From: Vibrio sp. D404a
GTDB lineage: Bacteria > Pseudomonadota > Gammaproteobacteria > Enterobacterales > Vibrionaceae
Length of the DNA: 64,000 bases
Reading direction: 5' to 3'
Assembly (NCBI RefSeq): GCF_030248535.1
Contig: NZ_JAHGAJ010000007.1
Span: forward strand, 124,001-188,000
Below the pieces are notes generated by a model that did not search any database, was not told the origin of the DNA, and worked only from the letters and a program-made list of their open reading frames with translations. The translations under genes were made by a program, and so were the position numbers. Numbering within the stretch: position 1 is the stretch's first letter; each line of letters starts with the position of its first letter. Below are positions 57,203 through 64,000 of the stretch, piece by piece.

Positions 57203-58126
57203 TTATTTAGCAGCTTCTAGTGATGCAGCATCGTTTACTGCAGCAGCTGTCATTGTTTTAACAATACGCTTAGTTAGACCAGTAAGAACCTTACCTGGGC
57301 CTAATTCTAGTAGTTTCTCAACGCCTTGCTCGTTCATTGCTTGAACACCTTCAGTCCAACGAACTGGGCTGTAAAGTTGACGAACAAGTGCATCTTTGAT
57401 TTTTGCTGGATCTGTTTCAGCAGCCACATCAACGTTGTTGATTACAGGCAGAACTGGCGTGTTGAACTCTAGCGCTTCTAGAGCAACCGCTAGCTTATCT
57501 GCAGCTGGCTTCATCAGTGCACAGTGAGACGGTACAGAGACAGGAAGTGGAAGAGCACGCTTAGCGCCCGCTTCTTTACATAGTGCACCAGCACGCTCTA
57601 CAGCCGCTTTGTTACCTGCGATAACAACTTGACCTGGAGAGTTGAAGTTCACTGGAGAAACCACTTCATCTTGCGCCGCTTCTTCACACGCTTTTGCGAT
57701 AGATTCGTCGTCTAGACCAATGATTGCGTACATTGCACCAACGCCTGCTGGTACCGCTTCTTGCATCAGTTGACCACGTAGTTCAACTAGCTTGATCGCT
57801 TCTTTAAAGTCGATAACGCCAGCACATACTAGTGCAGAGTACTCACCTAGGCTGTGACCTGCTAGGTTTGCAGGCTGCTCTAGGCCAAGCTCTTGCCATA
57901 CACGCCAGATCGCTACAGATGCAGTAAGTAGAGCTGGTTGAGTACGGAAAGTTTCATTTAGATTTTCTACTGGGCCTTCTTGAACCAGTGCCCATAGGTC
58001 ATAACCAAGTGCTTCAGAAGCTTCAGCAAATGTTTGTTTAACAACATCATACTGTTCGCCTAGTTCAGCAAGCATACCGATAGCTTGAGAACCTTGGCCT
58101 GGGAATACGATAGCAAACTTGCTCAT
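57203..58126 (-). CDS. fabD: Malonyl-CoA:ACP transacylase
   Basis: Loads malonyl groups onto ACP, 307 residues. FPGQGSQAIGML near the start, catalytic Ser92 in GHSLGEYSAL, Arg117-type residue in ELRGQLMQEAVP, and His in SVPSHCALM (about 198-206) match the family. Preceded by an intercistronic hairpin after fabH. Confidence 0.97.
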   Translation of the reverse strand: MSKFAIVFPGQGSQAIGMLAELGEQYDVVKQTFAEASEALGYDLWALVQEGPVENLNETFRTQPALLTASVAIWRVWQELGLEQPANLAGHSLGEYSALVCAGVIDFKEAIKLVELRGQLMQEAVPAGVGAMYAIIGLDDESIAKACEEAAQDEVVSPVNFNSPGQVVIAGNKAAVERAGALCKEAGAKRALPLPVSVPSHCALMKPAADKLAVALEALEFNTPVLPVINNVDVAAETDPAKIKDALVRQLYSPVRWTEGVQAMNEQGVEKLLELGPGKVLTGLTKRIVKTMTAAAVNDAASLEAAK

Positions 58127-58147
58127 TGTAATTATCCTTTAAGCAAT

Positions 58148-58183
58148 GCAAAAAAATGAATAAGGCACATAACGATGTGCCTT
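58148..58183 (-). terminator. Intercistronic hairpin between fabH and fabD
   Basis: AAGGCACAT-N4-ATGTGCCTT; on the minus strand TATTCA and then seven T residues follow. Possible partial terminator or message stabiliser. Confidence 0.6.
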
Positions 58184-58204
58184 GATTGTTCAGTCAACTT
58201 AGGG

Positions 58205-59155
58205 TTAGAACTTAACGAGCGCTGAGCCCCAAGTGAAACCGCCACCAAACGCTTCAAGAAGAAGAGTCTGACCGCGTTTAATTCGTCCATCACGAACCGC
58301 TTCATCTAACGCTGTCGGAACCGTCGCTGCCGACGTGTTACCGTGCTTATCAAGAGTGATCACCACTTGATCAAGCGACATGGTTAGCTTTTTAGCCGTC
58401 GCTGAAATAATACGGTAGTTAGCTTGGTGTGGTACTAACCAATCCAGCTCAGACTTATCCATATTATTTGCAGCCAATGTGTCTTTAACTAGCTTAGAAA
58501 GCTGAGTTACCGCCACTTTAAATACTTCATTGCCCGCCATGTGTAGCCATTTGTCAGCGTCACCGCCGCGCTCTGGTACTTCAAGACTTAGTAGCTCGCC
58601 GTATTTACCATCAGAGTAAATGTGCGTTGATAGAATACCTGGCTCTTCACTTGCACCTACAACCACCGCACCTGCTGCATCACCAAATAAGATGATAGTC
58701 GAGCGATCCGTTGGGTCACAGGTTTTAGACAGTGCATCTGCGCCAATGACCAATACGTTCTTGCACATACCTGATTTGATGTGCTGGTCTGCCACTGATA
58801 ATGCATAAACAAAACCAGAACAAGCCGCAGCCAAGTCAAATGCTGGGCAGCCTTTAATACCAAGCTTACCTTGTACCTGACATGCAGAAGATGGGAACGT
58901 GTGGCTGCTGCTGGTTGTCGCGACGATGATCAAGTCGATATCTTCTTTATCGATACCCGCCATTTCAATCGCGTTTTCTGCAGCGTAAAACGCCATATCC
59001 GCTACTGTTTCGTTTTCAGCAGCAATACGACGCTCTTTAATTCCTGTTCTAGCAACAATCCACTCATCGCTAGTCTCTACCATTTTCTCTAGATCTGCGT
59101 TAGTACGCACCTGAGATGGCAAGTAGCTGCCAGTACCTAATATTTTGCTATACAT
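58205..59155 (-). CDS. fabH: 3-oxoacyl-ACP synthase III (KAS III)
   Basis: Starts fatty-acid synthesis by condensing acetyl-CoA with malonyl-ACP, 316 residues. Catalytic Cys112 in [13 protein letters not shown], His in PHQANYRI (about 243-250), and Asn in [10 protein letters not shown] (about 271-280) are all present. Starts five bases after pls[14 protein letters not shown] agrees with homologues. Confidence 0.97.
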   Translation of the reverse strand: MYSKILGTGSYLPSQVRTNADLEKMVETSDEWIVARTGIKERRIAAENETVADMAFYAAENAIEMAGIDKEDIDLIIVATTSSSHTFPSSACQVQGKLGIKGCPAFDLAAACSGFVYALSVADQHIKSGMCKNVLVIGADALSKTCDPTDRSTIILFGDAAGAVVVGASEEPGILSTHIYSDGKYGELLSLEVPERGGDADKWLHMAGNEVFKVAVTQLSKLVKDTLAANNMDKSELDWLVPHQANYRIISATAKKLTMSLDQVVITLDKHGNTSAATVPTALDEAVRDGRIKRGQTLLLEAFGGGFTWGSALVKF

Positions 59156-59160
59156 GAAGA

Positions 59161-60186
59161 CTAATAATGCCTCTCGAGTAAAACCGCTTCCAAACGATCG
59201 CTAATGCGGCTAGGGACTTGTCGTTTGACCTCGTGTACTGCTTCGCCAATCGCGTTGACGACGGCAGACACATCAGCACTTCCATGACTTTTTATGACAA
59301 TGCCGCGCAATCCTAACAAACTTGCGCCGTTATACTGGTCGGGGTTCAAGGTTTTTAATTCAGTAAATAGCTCAGAAAACAATATTCTGGCGATCCAACC
59401 CTTTATCGTTGACGCCATGATGCGCGTTTTTAGCTTATCAATAAAGAGCTGCGCAGTGCCTTCACACGTTTTTAGGCACACATTGCCCACAAAACCATCA
59501 CAAACAACCACATCTGCTGCATCTTGCAGCAATTGATTTCCTTCAATATAGCCGATGAAGTTCACAGACTGGGTGTTAGACAACATTTCCGCGCATCGTT
59601 TTACAAGGTCATTACCTTTTATTTCTTCTGCGCCGATATTCAAAATAGCGACACGTGGAGGGCGGCCTAAATGTTGTTCTGCTAATGCACTTCCCATTAC
59701 AGCAAATTGAAAAAGAGAGTCTGCGTCACTGGATACGTTGGCACCGAGGTCCAACATCCACGTACGACTACCGGAAGCGGTAGGCAATGCTGAAACGAGA
59801 GCTGGGCGATCAATACCTGGGAGTAACTTTAGACGAAAACGAGACAAAGCCATCAACGCGCCGGTATTACCACCGCTGACACATGCGTCTGCTTGAGATT
59901 CTGCAACCAGATCGATTGCTTCACGCATCGAACTGCCCTGACTGTTTCTTAAGGCAAGAGAAGGCTTTTCTGAGTTGGAGATTACTCGGTCACAATGCTG
60001 GATGCTCAAACGAGAATCAGGCTGTCGACCTAATGAGGATAATTGAGATGTGATCGCGTTTCGATCACCTATGAGAATGACTTTTAGCTCTGGGAAATAC
60101 GACAGTGCCTGCACGGCGGCAGGCACTGTTACACGAGGACCGAAATCCCCGCCCATTGCATCAAGCGCAACGGTTATATTTTGCAA
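59161..60186 (-). CDS. plsX: Phosphate acyltransferase PlsX
   Basis: Makes acyl-phosphate from acyl-ACP for phospholipid synthesis, 341 residues, peripheral to the membrane. The start [21 protein letters not shown] is the family signature, and [12 protein letters not shown] and [19 protein letters not shown] follow. Starts ten bases after rpmF. Confidence 0.97.
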   Translation of the reverse strand: MQNITVALDAMGGDFGPRVTVPAAVQALSYFPELKVILIGDRNAITSQLSSLGRQPDSRLSIQHCDRVISNSEKPSLALRNSQGSSMREAIDLVAESQADACVSGGNTGALMALSRFRLKLLPGIDRPALVSALPTASGSRTWMLDLGANVSSDADSLFQFAVMGSALAEQHLGRPPRVAILNIGAEEIKGNDLVKRCAEMLSNTQSVNFIGYIEGNQLLQDAADVVVCDGFVGNVCLKTCEGTAQLFIDKLKTRIMASTIKGWIARILFSELFTELKTLNPDQYNGASLLGLRGIVIKSHGSADVSAVVNAIGEAVHEVKRQVPSRISDRLEAVLLERHY

Positions 60187-60196
60187 AAGGTCAACC

Positions 60197-60367
60197 TTAC
60201 TTGTTGATAACCTTTTTGCCGCGGTAGTAACCTTCCGCAGTCACGTTGTGACGTAGGTGAGTTTCACCTGAAGTTGCGTCTACAGAAAGTGCAGCTGTAG
60301 TTAGCGCATCGTGTGAACGACGCATGCCACGCATTGAACGTGATTTCTTGCTCTTTTGTACGGCCAT
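60197..60367 (-). CDS. rpmF: 50S ribosomal protein L32
   Basis: A 56-residue basic ribosomal protein, [20 protein letters not shown] at the start and [10 protein letters not shown] at the end. GTAGGAG-like sequence lies before ATG. Position between yceD and plsX is conserved in gammaproteobacteria. Confidence 0.97.
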   Translation of the reverse strand: MAVQKSKKSRSMRGMRRSHDALTTAALSVDATSGETHLRHNVTAEGYYRGKKVINK

Positions 60368-60402
60368 TGACCCTACTCCTATGTAAATTCTTAAAGAAGC
60401 AG

Positions 60403-60930
60403 TTACTTCTTTAAGCTTTTTAAAACATCAAATGGATTCGGCTTCTTATCTTCCTCAATTTCTTCAGGAAGTTCACCAAACACCAAGTTATTTGAGTTAA
60501 CGCTACAGTCCGCTTCGTCGTGCATTGCTACTTGTGGCAATCCAAGGATGAACTCGTCTTCAACTAGTTGAATCAGGTCTAACTCACCGTACTCGTTCAG
60601 ATCTACCAAATCGTACTCTTCCGGTGCTTCTTCTTCACTTTTCTCATTGTAGTAAGGAGTATAAGTGAATTCGACATCGCACTCATGTGCGAAAACCTCA
60701 TTACAACGCTGACACTCTAAATCGACTTCGACGTTAGCTTTACCAGAGATAACGACTAATCGTTGTTCATCAAGCCCAAATGACAATGAGACTTGCGCGT
60801 CACGTTTTACGCCTTCAGTTGCCTCGCTTAAGCGCTTGAAAAGACTGGTTTGGATGATGCCATCTAAATCAAGTCGTTTTTGAGCGGTTCTAGCCGGATC
60901 AACTGTACGCGGTATTTTTACCTTTTGCAT
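60403..60930 (-). CDS. yceD: YceD family protein (DUF177, 23S rRNA accumulation)
   Basis: A 175-residue acidic protein of the YceD/DUF177 family encoded directly before rpmF. Conserved [13 protein letters not shown] Cys pair ([14 protein letters not shown], about 72-85), and the end [20 protein letters not shown] are typical. The family is linked to 23S rRNA accumulation. First gene of the leftward ribosomal/fatty-acid operon, divergent from maf. Confidence 0.93.
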   Translation of the reverse strand: MQKVKIPRTVDPARTAQKRLDLDGIIQTSLFKRLSEATEGVKRDAQVSLSFGLDEQRLVVISGKANVEVDLECQRCNEVFAHECDVEFTYTPYYNEKSEEEAPEEYDLVDLNEYGELDLIQLVEDEFILGLPQVAMHDEADCSVNSNNLVFGELPEEIEEDKKPNPFDVLKSLKK

Positions 60931-61079
60931 AGGGCGCGAATATTATCTTCCAAATCGAGTTTAGTCAAAGGAAATGGCAAAAAAAGTACACTTTTTTACC
61001 TTTCCCATACAGAGCATTATGAATATCAAGATAAGTTACTATATCCTGCATTAAATGCTTCTATGAATTGTAAATTAAA

Positions 61080-61661
61080 ATGAAAAATTACCAACTAGTT
61101 TTGGCCTCTACTTCCCCATTTAGGCAAGAGATCCTTAAAAAACTGCATTTAGACTTTGTCACCGCCAAACCAGACTGCGATGAAACGCCGCTAGTTGATG
61201 AGACACCTCAACAACTCGTCACTCGACTAGCGCAAGAGAAAGCTAAATCTTGTGAAGTCGCTTCTCCTAGCCTAGTCATCGGCTCCGATCAGGTTTGTGT
61301 GATTGATGGTGAAATCATAGGAAAGCCCCATACACGTGAAAAAGCCATTGAACAGCTGTCTCGACAAAGCGGTAAAAGCATTACCTTCTATACCGGCCTC
61401 TCTGTTTGGAATACCGAGACCCAACAAGCTGACACGCGTCTCGACACCTTTATTGTTCACTTTCGTCAACTAACCACAGCACAGATTGAAAACTACGTTG
61501 ATAAAGAGCAGCCATTCTATTGCGCAGGTAGCTTCAAAAGTGAAGGGCTAGGTATTGCTCTGTTTGAACGTCTTGAAGGTAAAGATCCGAATACCTTGAT
61601 TGGACTTCCTCTGATCGATTTGATCGACATGTTGGAAGTGCAAGGGATGAATGTGCTTTAA
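61080..61661 (+). CDS. yceF: Maf/YceF family nucleoside triphosphate pyrophosphatase
   Basis: House-cleaning pyrophosphatase of the Maf family, YceF branch (m7GTP-preferring in E. coli), 193 residues. The start [14 protein letters not shown], the [16 protein letters not shown] segment (about 69-84) with the catalytic Asp, and [28 protein letters not shown] (in pieces at about 157-184) are diagnostic. It is divergent from yceD, as in E. coli. Confidence 0.94.
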   Translation: MKNYQLVLASTSPFRQEILKKLHLDFVTAKPDCDETPLVDETPQQLVTRLAQEKAKSCEVASPSLVIGSDQVCVIDGEIIGKPHTREKAIEQLSRQSGKSITFYTGLSVWNTETQQADTRLDTFIVHFRQLTTAQIENYVDKEQPFYCAGSFKSEGLGIALFERLEGKDPNTLIGLPLIDLIDMLEVQGMNVL

Positions 61662-61854
61662 GTGCTCCAATCCCGTTGCTAGCGATTCCCTACTCCTTCC
61701 TTCGTCAGTCTAGGGAATGACAGAGGTTTATCACTCATTTTAGAATAACACGATTCAACTAACATAACGGGTTACTTTATCGCTAAAAACCAAAGTTCGT
61801 CATCCTCAAGAGCGAGGAACGAGCGAGTTGGGGCTCTCCTACCACGGCACAAAC

Positions 61855-61886
61855 AAAAAAGGTTGACGATATTCGTCAACCTTTCT
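61855..61886. terminator. Terminator between convergent yceF and rluC
   Basis: AAAGGTTGACG and CGTCAACCTTT arms around a five-base loop. Six T residues follow on the minus strand, so it suits rluC best. Confidence 0.9.
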
Positions 61887-61926
61887 CATTTCGGGATACC
61901 TAACTCAGAGAGAGAATTTCTCTTTT

Positions 61927-61954
61927 GTATCTCGTATCTCGTATCTCGTATCTT
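61927..61954. repeat. Heptamer tandem repeat (4 copies)
   Basis: GTATCTC three times and GTATCTT once in direct tandem, just beyond the rluC stop. Simple-sequence repeat with likely copy-number variation among strains. Confidence 0.9.
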
Positions 61955-61960
61955 TAGAAA

Positions 61961-62905
61961 TTAAAGCTTACGTAACCCAGCGATCGCTTTTTCTAGTCTA
62001 GCTTCCATTGGTGCCGAGATATCCATCTTCTCTTCACTGCCTGGATGCGTAAATTTAATGTTTGCTGCGTGCAGGAATAAGCGGTCCAAACCAACTTTAC
62101 CTGTATAAGCATCAAAGCGGCGATCACCATAGCGATCATCCCACGCTATCGGGTGACCCGTGTATTGAGTGTGTACACGGATTTGGTGAGTACGACCTGT
62201 AATCGGGCTTGCTTGAATCAAGGTCGCCTCTTTGAACTTTTCTAACACCTTAAAACGCGTTTCTGATGCCTTACCGTTCGGGTTAACTCGAACAATACTG
62301 TTCACTTCATTTTTAAGCAGCGGTGCATTCACCACCTTGCAGCTGTTTTTCCATTCACCCATAACAAGAGCGAAATAGTACTTCTGAACCGTTTTTTCAC
62401 GGAACTGAGCTTGCAGGTGACGCAGCGCCGAACGCTTTTTCGCAACCAGAAGAATACCTGAGGTATCTCTATCAATACGGTGTACAAGCTCTAAAAAACG
62501 AGCCTCTGGTCGTAGTGCACGCAGTGCTTCAATGGCACCGAACTTTAATCCGCTACCACCGTGTACTGCTGTACCAGAAGGTTTATTCAAGATAAGCATG
62601 TGATCATCTTCATAGATGATACAGTGCTCTAACTCTGAAACCTTGTTCAGCTTGGTGCTTGGCACATGCTCTTCAACTTTTTCTTCGATAGTCACTGGAG
62701 GGATACGAACTAGGTCGCCCGCCTTCAGCTTATATTCTGCCTTGATACGCTTTTTGTTAACGCGCACTTCGCCCTTACGTACGATTCGATAAATCATACT
62801 TTTCGGGATATTTTTTAATTGGTTACGCAAGAAATTGTCTATGCGTTGACCAGCCATATCTTCGTCGATGTCGACAAATTGGACTTTGGTTCTAATTTCG
62901 CTCAT
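61961..62905 (-). CDS. rluC: 23S rRNA pseudouridine synthase C
   Basis: Makes pseudouridines 955, 2504 and 2580 (E. coli numbering) in 23S rRNA, 314 residues. An S4 RNA-binding domain (about 17-75, GQRIDNFLRNQLKNIPKSMIYR in part) is followed by the RluA-type catalytic domain with the Asp in LVHRIDRDTSGILLVAKK (about 140-157). ITGRTHQIRVHTQYTGHPI (in part) fits as well. Divergent from rne, as in E. coli. Confidence 0.95.
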   Translation of the reverse strand: MSEIRTKVQFVDIDEDMAGQRIDNFLRNQLKNIPKSMIYRIVRKGEVRVNKKRIKAEYKLKAGDLVRIPPVTIEEKVEEHVPSTKLNKVSELEHCIIYEDDHMLILNKPSGTAVHGGSGLKFGAIEALRALRPEARFLELVHRIDRDTSGILLVAKKRSALRHLQAQFREKTVQKYYFALVMGEWKNSCKVVNAPLLKNEVNSIVRVNPNGKASETRFKVLEKFKEATLIQASPITGRTHQIRVHTQYTGHPIAWDDRYGDRRFDAYTGKVGLDRLFLHAANIKFTHPGSEEKMDISAPMEARLEKAIAGLRKL

Positions 62906-63499
62906 GCGGTTAGTGTATCACTGTCAAATTTGATAATTGAGAGTTAATTGCATTTTTCAACGCGATTATACCCAAAAGGAGGTGGGAAACTTCTATATTT
63001 GTTTGATTCTTCGAACAAAAAATCGTCAAGACTGCCGCAAAATTAAATATCATTTGATAAATTATTGATAGACAGTGAGTTAGAGCTATCAAAACCCAAA
63101 TAAAAACCGTTTTTTTTCGCGCATTCTGATAAAGCAGATTGCTGTGATTACCGACCACTGCTATAGTTCACAGCTGCTATCTATGGTTTGACTACTATTT
63201 AAACAGTCATCCATTCACAAGCAAGTAAATGAGTAGATGACTCAGCCAAAACCGTGCTGCACTGGCGTAAGACACCGTTAACTGAGTTCCTTGTCGCTCT
63301 ACTCACGTACACTCGTGTTGAGTATTCACCGCCACATCGCGGATCATAGATCAATATCTATGATGACTGACGTGCCCCAAGAGCATCCCTTCCAGCCGGG
63401 AGGCTGCACCGATAAAGCCATGGGATCAGGCACCATGAGTAACGAAATCAAGCGACAAGAACAATGATGAAAATAAGAAAAGACAATGAGTATTTCTAA
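62906..63499 (+). promoter_or_regulatory. rne promoter and long structured 5' leader
   Basis: About 590 bp between divergent rluC and rne. Near rne there is a perfect hairpin ATCATAGAT-CAAT-ATCTATGAT (63343-63364). A nested set follows: GTGCC (63372-63376) with GGCAC (63429-63433), ATCCC (63385-63389) with GGGAT (63422-63426), and CAGCC-GGGA-GGCTG (63393-63406). E. coli rne is autoregulated through hairpins in a leader of about 360 bases. This leader looks like the counterpart. No gene is supported here. Confidence 0.65.
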
Positions 63500-64000
63500 A
63501 TGAAAAGAATGTTAATTAACGCAACTCAAAAAGAAGAGTTGCGTGTCGCTTTGGTTGACGGCCAGCGACTTTTCGATCTTGATATCGAAAGTCCAGGTCA
63601 CGAATCAAAAAAAGCGAATATCTACAAAGGACGTATCACTCGTATTGAACCAAGCCTAGAAGCGGCATTTGTTGACTACGGCGCAGAACGTCACGGTTTC
63701 CTCCCTCTTAAAGAAATTGCCCGCGAATACTTCCCTGAAGGTTACACCTACCAAGGCCGTCCAAGCATCAAAGAAGTGCTAAAGGAAGGTCAGGAAGTTA
63801 TCGTACAAGTTGAGAAAGAAGAACGTGGTAGCAAAGGTGCTGCACTGACTACTTTCATCTCTTTGGCGGGTAGCTACTTAGTTCTTATGCCAAACAACCC
63901 TCGTGCAGGCGGTATTTCTCGCCGTATCGAAGGTGATGAGCGTACACAACTAAAAGCCGCTTTAAGCACGCTTGAGCTTCCTCAAGGTATGGGCCTAATC
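63500..64000 (+). CDS. rne: Ribonuclease E, N-terminal part (cut by window edge)
   Basis: The first 167 residues of the essential endoribonuclease of the RNA degradosome: [34 protein letters not shown] in part, and the S1 domain region [30 protein letters not shown] (in pieces, about 45-75). GAGTATTTCTAA precedes ATG, with no strong ribosome site. The catalytic DNase-I-like domain and C-terminal scaffold lie outside the window. RNase G is excluded by the N-terminus and by the rluC neighbour. Confidence 0.96.
   Translation, partial: MKRMLINATQKEELRVALVDGQRLFDLDIESPGHESKKANIYKGRITRIEPSLEAAFVDYGAERHGFLPLKEIAREYFPEGYTYQGRPSIKEVLKEGQEVIVQVEKEERGSKGAALTTFISLAGSYLVLMPNNPRAGGISRRIEGDERTQLKAALSTLELPQGMGLI

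Larger units (their letters stand above)
61662..61960. repeat. Repeat-bearing intergenic region between yceF and rluC
   Basis: About 300 bp with several short repeats. There is an inverted repeat ATTCCCTA (61685-61692) / TAGGGAAT (61711-61718). A GAGCGAGGAACGAGCGAG block (61811-61828) follows within sequence of the kind that recurs in intergenic regions of Splendidus-clade vibrios (from memory, unverified). A bidirectional terminator and a heptamer tandem repeat complete it. No gene seen. Confidence 0.6.

Noticed and set aside
62910..63158. 82-codon minus-strand frame upstream of rluC
   Set aside because: It lies in the AT-rich rluC/rne promoter region, resembles no protein and would clash with the rne promoter. 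Judged chance.

Overview
This window is a piece of a gammaproteobacterial chromosome, almost certainly a Vibrio and plausibly of the Splendidus clade (an inference from gene content and order; no search was run). The yceD-rpmF-plsX-fabHDG-acpP-fabF-pabC-mltG-tmk-holB-ycfH cluster, the divergent rluC/rne pair, the pflB-DUF3360 pair and a YnhF-like micro-gene all fit Vibrionaceae. No rRNA, tRNA, insertion sequence, prophage or CRISPR array was seen.

Left part (1-15.4 kb), mostly accessory. A truncated chemoreceptor gene is followed by an EmrD-type drug exporter, a lipoprotein form of oligopeptidase B and exonuclease III (xthA). Then comes the most distinctive block. A type I secretion ATPase and adaptor gene pair sits behind a sigma-54-like promoter. 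It is followed by a GEMM-I (cyclic-di-GMP) riboswitch and a 1138-residue RTX protein, the likely export substrate. A convergent gene encodes a 910-residue ImpA/M60-like lipoprotein metalloprotease. The arrangement suggests a surface or secreted adhesin switched on post-transcriptionally by the biofilm second messenger.

Middle part (15.4-35.9 kb). A His/Arg-type amino acid ABC transporter (hisP-hisJ-hisQ-hisM order) is followed by an unknown glycine-linker lipoprotein. Next is an anaerobic fermentation block: a DUF3360 membrane protein with an FNR-like site, pflB, an LpxR-type lipid A deacylase gene and pflA. Then come yfbU, an MipA/OmpV porin-like gene, the stress operon yeaG-yeaH-ycgB, sohB and yciK.

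Right-middle part (35.9-50.4 kb). An SOS mutasome operon imuA-imuB-dnaE2 lies under a near-perfect LexA box. It is followed by a possible small-protein gene, cheV, the glucose repressor gene mlc, pykA, a patatin-like phospholipase, a 29-residue YnhF-like gene, two small outer-membrane barrels and ptsG. Mlc and its classical target ptsG therefore lie about 6 kb apart, and both have AT-rich Mlc-like palindromes upstream.

Right part (50.4-64 kb). The conserved fatty-acid/cell-envelope operon is read leftward and is broken by several internal hairpins. It is followed by maf (yceF), a short repeat-bearing intergenic stretch, rluC, and the start of rne behind a structured leader. Several gene starts given here are corrected from the longest open frame using Shine-Dalgarno position, signal peptides or family alignment.
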